Assembly: GCA_033764265.1 (NCBI GenBank)
Contig: JANRJB010000224.1
Span: forward strand, 1-16,054
Length of the DNA: 16,054 nucleotides
Origin: VGEM01 sp033764265
GTDB lineage: Bacteria; Pseudomonadota; Alphaproteobacteria; Rhodospirillales; Rhodospirillaceae
Reading direction: 5' to 3'
Numbering within the stretch: the first letter of the stretch is position 1; every line of letters starts with the position of its first letter. Made by a program: the position numbers and the translations under genes. Below are positions 13,041-16,054 of this stretch, in pieces. The notes beneath the pieces were generated by a model. That model had not been told where the DNA came from, ran no database searches, and saw only the letters and a program-made list of their open reading frames with translations.

Positions 13041-14057
13041 GTGATCCAAAGAAACTGGCAGGAAATGATCAAACCCTCCAAGCTCAACGTCGAGCTCGGC
13101 GAGGATCAGCGCCGTCTGGCCACGGTCGTGGCCGAACCGCTCGAGCGCGGCTTCGGAGTCACGCTGGGCAACGCGTTGCGTCGCGTGATGCTGTCCTCGC
13201 TGCAGGGGGCGGCCGTCACGTCGATCCGTATCGACGGGGTGCTGCACGAATTCTCGTCGATCCCCGGCGTGCGCGAGGACGTCACCGACCTGATCCTCAA
13301 TCTCAAGCAGCTGGCGCTGGCCATGCATGCCGAGGGTCCCAAGCGCATGACGCTGAAGGCCAAGGGCCCGGGCGCGGTCACCGCCGCGCAGATCCAGACC
13401 CCGGCCGACATCGAGATCATGAACCCCGACCTGATCATCTGCCACCTGGACGAGGGTGCGTCGCTGGCGATCGAGCTCGAGGTCAACAACGGCAAGGGCT
13501 ACGTTCCGGCCTCGTCGAACCGCAAGGAAGACGATCCGATCGGCGTCGTGCCGATCGACTCGATCTTCTCGCCGGTGCGTCGCGTGTCGTACAAGGTCGA
13601 CAACACCCGCGTCGGCCAGTCGATCGACTACGACAAGCTGTCGATGACGGTGGAGACCAACGGCGCGGTGAAGCCCGACGACGCCGTCGCGCTGGCCGCG
13701 CGCATCCTGCAGGATCAGCTGCGCCTGTTCATCAACTTCGAGGAACCGCAGGCCCAGGTCGCCGAACGCATCGAGGACGACCTGCCGTTCAACAAGAACC
13801 TGCTGCGCAAGGTGGACGAGCTTGAGTTGTCGGTCCGCTCGGCCAACTGCCTGAAGAACGACAACATCATCTACATCGGCGACCTGGTGCAGAAGACCGA
13901 AGCGGAAATGCTGCGCACCCCGAACTTCGGCCGCAAGTCGCTGAACGAGATCAAGGAAGTGCTGGCGCAAATGGGCCTGCACCTGGGCATGGAAGTGACC
14001 GGCTGGCCGCCCGAGAACATCGAGGAAATGGCCAAGAAGCTCGAGGAGCCGTTCTAG
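13041..14057 (+). CDS. rpoA: RNA polymerase alpha subunit
   Basis: RpoA dimerises to start RNA polymerase assembly, and its C-terminal domain binds UP elements and activators. The N-terminal domain (about 1-235) has LERGFGVTLGNALRRVMLSS at 34-53. The C-terminal domain (about 250-330) has VRSANCLKNDNIIYIGDLV; Arg266 aligns with E. coli Arg265, the key DNA-contact residue. The start is GTG, chosen because it gives MIQRNWQEMIKPSKLNVE, the usual alphaproteobacterial N-terminus. The length is 338 residues. rpsD, which precedes rpoA in enterobacteria, is absent. A 180-nt structured gap separates it from rplQ. Confidence 0.98.
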   Translation: MIQRNWQEMIKPSKLNVELGEDQRRLATVVAEPLERGFGVTLGNALRRVMLSSLQGAAVTSIRIDGVLHEFSSIPGVREDVTDLILNLKQLALAMHAEGPKRMTLKAKGPGAVTAAQIQTPADIEIMNPDLIICHLDEGASLAIELEVNNGKGYVPASSNRKEDDPIGVVPIDSIFSPVRRVSYKVDNTRVGQSIDYDKLSMTVETNGAVKPDDAVALAARILQDQLRLFINFEEPQAQVAERIEDDLPFNKNLLRKVDELELSVRSANCLKNDNIIYIGDLVQKTEAEMLRTPNFGRKSLNEIKEVLAQMGLHLGMEVTGWPPENIEEMAKKLEEPF

Positions 14058-14237
14058 AGTCCGAAGCCTTGTTCTTCGCCCTCCCCTGAAAAGGGCAGGC
14101 AAGGAATAGGGCTGAGGAGTCGATCAGGGCCGTGGTGGCCCGCCCCGAAGGTTCCCGGCGCGACTTGTCGCGCCACGGCCGGCGGGACCCGCAATCGGTT
14201 TCGTGCGCGAAACCAAGGTGAAAGAAGGAGAGCGCCC
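14058..14237 (+). promoter_or_regulatory. Structured rplQ leader between rpoA and rplQ
   Basis: This 180-base gap holds three foldable parts. First, CCTTG (14067-14071) and CAAGG (14100-14104) enclose a CCCT-GAAA-AGGG hairpin. Second, GGCCGT (14128-14133) pairs with ACGGCC (14175-14180), enclosing the hairpin GGCGCGA-CTTG-TCGCGCC (14157-14174). Third, GGTTTCG-TGCG-CGAAACC spans 14197-14214, ending 10 bases before AAGGAG (14225-14230). No clear promoter and no U-tract terminator are visible. It may be an L17 autoregulatory leader, an RNA-processing region or a small RNA; none of these is proven. Confidence 0.55.
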
Positions 14238-14666
14238 GTGAAGCATCGTCTCAAGCAGCGCAAGCTCAACCGTACGTCGAGCCATCGCCGCGCCCTGCTG
14301 GCCAACATGGCCAATGCCCTGTTCAAGCACGAGCAGATCAAAACCACGCTGCCCAAGGCCAAGACCCTGCGGCCTTATGCCGAGCGCCTGATCACCTTGG
14401 CCAAGCGCGGCACGCTGCATGCCCGCCGCATGGCGGCTTCGAAACTGGGCGATGACGCGGTCATCCAGAAACTGTTTTCGACGCTGGCCGACCGCTACAA
14501 GGACCGCAAGGGCGGCTACACCCGGGTTGTCAAGGCTGGTTTCCGCACCGGCGACGCCGCACCGATGGCCATGATCGAGCTGATCGACCGCGATACCGCC
14601 GCTAAGGGCCTGGACTCAGGTCCGGTGCCGGAAAAGCCCGCGGGCACCGAGGACGTCGCCGCCTGA
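14238..14666 (+). CDS. rplQ: 50S ribosomal protein L17
   Basis: L17 lies on the 50S surface near the exit tunnel. It starts KHRLKQRKLNRTSSHRRALL, followed by ANALFKHEQIKTTLPKAKTL and RPYAERLITLAKRG, which are diagnostic. The core ends near DRYKDRKGGYTRVVKAGFR and AAPMAMIELID at about residue 119. The rest of the 142 residues is a Pro/Ala/Glu tail seen in many alphaproteobacteria. The start is GTG, with AAGGAG seven bases upstream. It is the last gene of the cluster, and an intrinsic terminator begins 23 bases after its stop. Confidence 0.97.
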   Translation: MKHRLKQRKLNRTSSHRRALLANMANALFKHEQIKTTLPKAKTLRPYAERLITLAKRGTLHARRMAASKLGDDAVIQKLFSTLADRYKDRKGGYTRVVKAGFRTGDAAPMAMIELIDRDTAAKGLDSGPVPEKPAGTEDVAA

Positions 14667-14689
14667 ACATCCCGCGCGGCGTGAGATCG

Positions 14690-14721
14690 AAAGGGCGGCC
14701 TGAACCAGGGCTGCCCTTTTT
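14690..14721 (+). terminator. Intrinsic terminator of the ribosomal cluster
   Basis: AAAGGGCGGCC (14690-14700) pairs with GGCTGCCCTTT (14709-14719) in an 11-bp stem with one G-T pair and an 8-base loop. The T run 14717-14721 follows directly. It lies 23 bases after rplQ and is the strongest terminator in the window. The next 103 bases (14722-14824) show no convincing promoter. Confidence 0.9.
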
Positions 14722-14824
14722 CGTTGGCCGGCGTACCGCACGGCGGTCGGGCATGCCGGAGTGCCGCGCCCAACGCCGCATTCGCACGTACCATCGGCAC
14801 GGTTGAGGGCAGGGGGGCTGCATC

Positions 14825-15559
14825 ATGATCACCGTCGGATATCTGATCATCGCGCTGATGTGCCTGGTGGCGCTGGTCTACGCCGTCAAGCTGTGGCGCG
14901 AACGACCCGGGTCCACCTCGCTGTTGATCCTGATCCCGCTGGTCTTTCTGTGGTTGGACAACTTCGCCATCGCCGCCGGCAATTGGGTCGGCGAGGGCCC
15001 CATCCTGTCCGGCATGACTTATCTGCGTTTCTACTGGCACTGGCAGATGTTGCCGCTGCTGGTCATCGTCGCCGGCGCGCTGGCCCGACACGCCGGCTTC
15101 GCCTGGGCCAGGCCCAAGTGGGTCATGGCGCTGTTCTGCCTGCTGGCCGTCTACTTCATGGTGATCGACGTGCCTTACATCTGGCAGGTGCAGTTCCAGC
15201 CCGCCTGCTACGGCGACACGCTGCGCTTCGTCATCAACGTGCCGACCGACCAGGTGTGCGCGGGCACAACCCCGCTCGCCCCGCAAACCAGTCCGTCGCC
15301 GCTGCCGGCAATCTCGGTCAACGTGATCCTGATGATTATCGGGTTCATGATGTGGGTGCGCCACAAGTTCCCGTGGCTGGCGGTGGCGTGCGTGGTGATG
15401 TTCGCCTGCGCCGCCTCGGGCGCCGTGCCCGGCTTCTACTGGGGCCAGATCCTTGGCAATCTGGGCGAGCCGATCTTCAACTACGGCCTGCTGGCGGCGG
15501 GTTTCCGTTTCATTCCCGCACCGGCCGGACGCACGGCCGCACAGCCGGCCGCTGCGTAG
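14825..15559 (+). CDS. Unrecognised 7-helix integral membrane protein, first of a tandem pair
   Basis: I do not recognise the family. The 244 residues hold about seven hydrophobic segments: 4-21, 32-51, 73-89, 98-117, 163-178, 183-204 and 213-231. Basic residues after segment 1 (KLWRER), after segment 3 (ARHAGFAWARPK) and after segment 5 (RHK) place those loops inside, so the N-terminus is outside and the C-terminus inside. The loop at 118-162 is then periplasmic and carries Cys128 and Cys145, a possible disulfide. No signal peptide or catalytic motif is evident. A GGGGGG-rich stretch precedes the ATG. The next gene, 5 nt on, is a clear paralogue. It is separated from rplQ by a terminator. 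Confidence 0.85.
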   Translation: MITVGYLIIALMCLVALVYAVKLWRERPGSTSLLILIPLVFLWLDNFAIAAGNWVGEGPILSGMTYLRFYWHWQMLPLLVIVAGALARHAGFAWARPKWVMALFCLLAVYFMVIDVPYIWQVQFQPACYGDTLRFVINVPTDQVCAGTTPLAPQTSPSPLPAISVNVILMIIGFMMWVRHKFPWLAVACVVMFACAASGAVPGFYWGQILGNLGEPIFNYGLLAAGFRFIPAPAGRTAAQPAAA

Positions 15560-15564
15560 CCTCG

Positions 15565-16054
15565 ATGTCCTGGGCGCTGCTCGCGCTCGCGGTCGTCGAT
15601 CTCGCCCTGCTGATCTGGGCCGCGCGGCACTTTGCCCGCAGGCCCGACAATCTGGCGCTCGGACTCCAGACCATCCTGCTGCTGTTGCTGTGGTTCGACG
15701 CCGGCACCGTGGCCGTGGGCGGCTGGCTCGGCGCCGGGCCGTTGCTGGAGAGCCTGAACCGCGTGCGCTACGGATGGTTCTATCTCACAATGCCGCTACT
15801 TCTGATTGGCGCGGTCGCGCTTGCCCGCCAGGCCGGCTTTGCCTGGGCGGTACGGCGTTGGCCGATGATCGTGGCGATCGCACTGGCCGTGGTTTTCATC
15901 GCGCTTGAGGTTCCGCGCGCGCTCACGGCCGACTACCAGACCGCCTGCTTCGCCGACACCTTGCGCTACGTGAACAGGGTCCCGGCCGGACAGGCCTGCG
16001 CGCCGGGCGACGAGGGATTGGGAACCGGCGCATTCTCGCCGGCGATCCCGCTGG
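15565..16054 (+). CDS. Paralogous membrane protein, second of the pair, cut by window edge
   Basis: This frame is open from ATG 15565 to the last base, giving 163 residues, and is 3'-truncated by the window. It aligns without gaps to residues 1-146 of the upstream protein. Shared features include Trp43/Asp45 (LWxD against LWFD), GxWxGxGPxL at 52-61, Arg68, then PLLxI and ALARxAGFAWA at 77-95. Cys128, DTLR (131-134) and QxCA (143-146) are also shared. Four hydrophobic segments and the Cys-bearing loop are visible. The ATG lies 5 nt after the preceding stop with no clear ribosome site, so coupled translation is likely. The aligned start supports the choice of ATG. The function is unknown. Confidence 0.83.
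   Translation, partial: MSWALLALAVVDLALLIWAARHFARRPDNLALGLQTILLLLLWFDAGTVAVGGWLGAGPLLESLNRVRYGWFYLTMPLLLIGAVALARQAGFAWAVRRWPMIVAIALAVVFIALEVPRALTADYQTACFADTLRYVNRVPAGQACAPGDEGLGTGAFSPAIPL

Noticed and set aside
14722..14824. Search for a promoter of the membrane-protein pair
   Set aside because: No pair of -35 and -10 boxes with good spacing was found. A promoter of another type cannot be excluded.
1..16054. Mobile elements, CRISPR arrays, tRNA or rRNA genes, rpmJ and infA
   Set aside because: No transposase, terminal repeats, spaced repeats or RNA-gene structures were seen, and no frame matches L36 or IF-1.

Overview
This window is the large ribosomal-protein (r-protein) gene cluster of a high-GC alphaproteobacterium, all on the + strand. 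The lineage call rests on four things: the order secY-adk-rpsM-rpsK-rpoA-rplQ, with adk inserted and rpsD, rpmJ and infA absent; an RNA polymerase alpha subunit that starts with the alphaproteobacterial MIQ-NWQE-IKP pattern; a ribosomal protein S5 with an Arg/Asp-rich head; and an adenylate kinase with a four-cysteine LID domain. The genus cannot be fixed from the sequence. No mobile element, CRISPR array, tRNA or rRNA is visible, and no gene looks broken.

Layout. Positions 1-117 are the last 38 codons of tuf (EF-Tu). A terminator-like hairpin (128-165) separates it from the S10-type cluster: rpsJ, rplC, rplD, rplW, rplB, rpsS, rplV, rpsC, rplP, rpmC, rpsQ (193-5373). The spc-type cluster follows: rplN, rplX, rplE, rpsN, rpsH, rplF, rplR, rpsE, rpmD, rplO, secY, adk (5405-11959). 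A near-consensus sigma-70 promoter (11967-11994) then starts the alpha-type cluster: rpsM, rpsK, rpoA, rplQ (12063-14666). A strong intrinsic terminator closes it at 14690-14721.

Most gaps inside the operon are under 50 nt and several genes overlap, so translational coupling is likely. The longer gaps are exceptions. Those before rplO, secY, rpoA and rplQ hold good inverted repeats, and the one before rpsM holds the promoter. A shorter hairpin touches the ribosome site of rplF. These hairpins are the most plausible regulatory signals here. No stretch over 300 bases lacks a gene.

Beyond the terminator are two adjacent genes for related integral membrane proteins (14825-15559, and 15565 to the window edge). 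They align without gaps over about 146 residues and share a cysteine pair in a predicted periplasmic loop. I do not recognise the family. This tandem pair is the least explained part of the window. The rest is conserved translation, secretion and transcription machinery, with modest oddities in leaders, low-complexity protein ends and one L2 residue.
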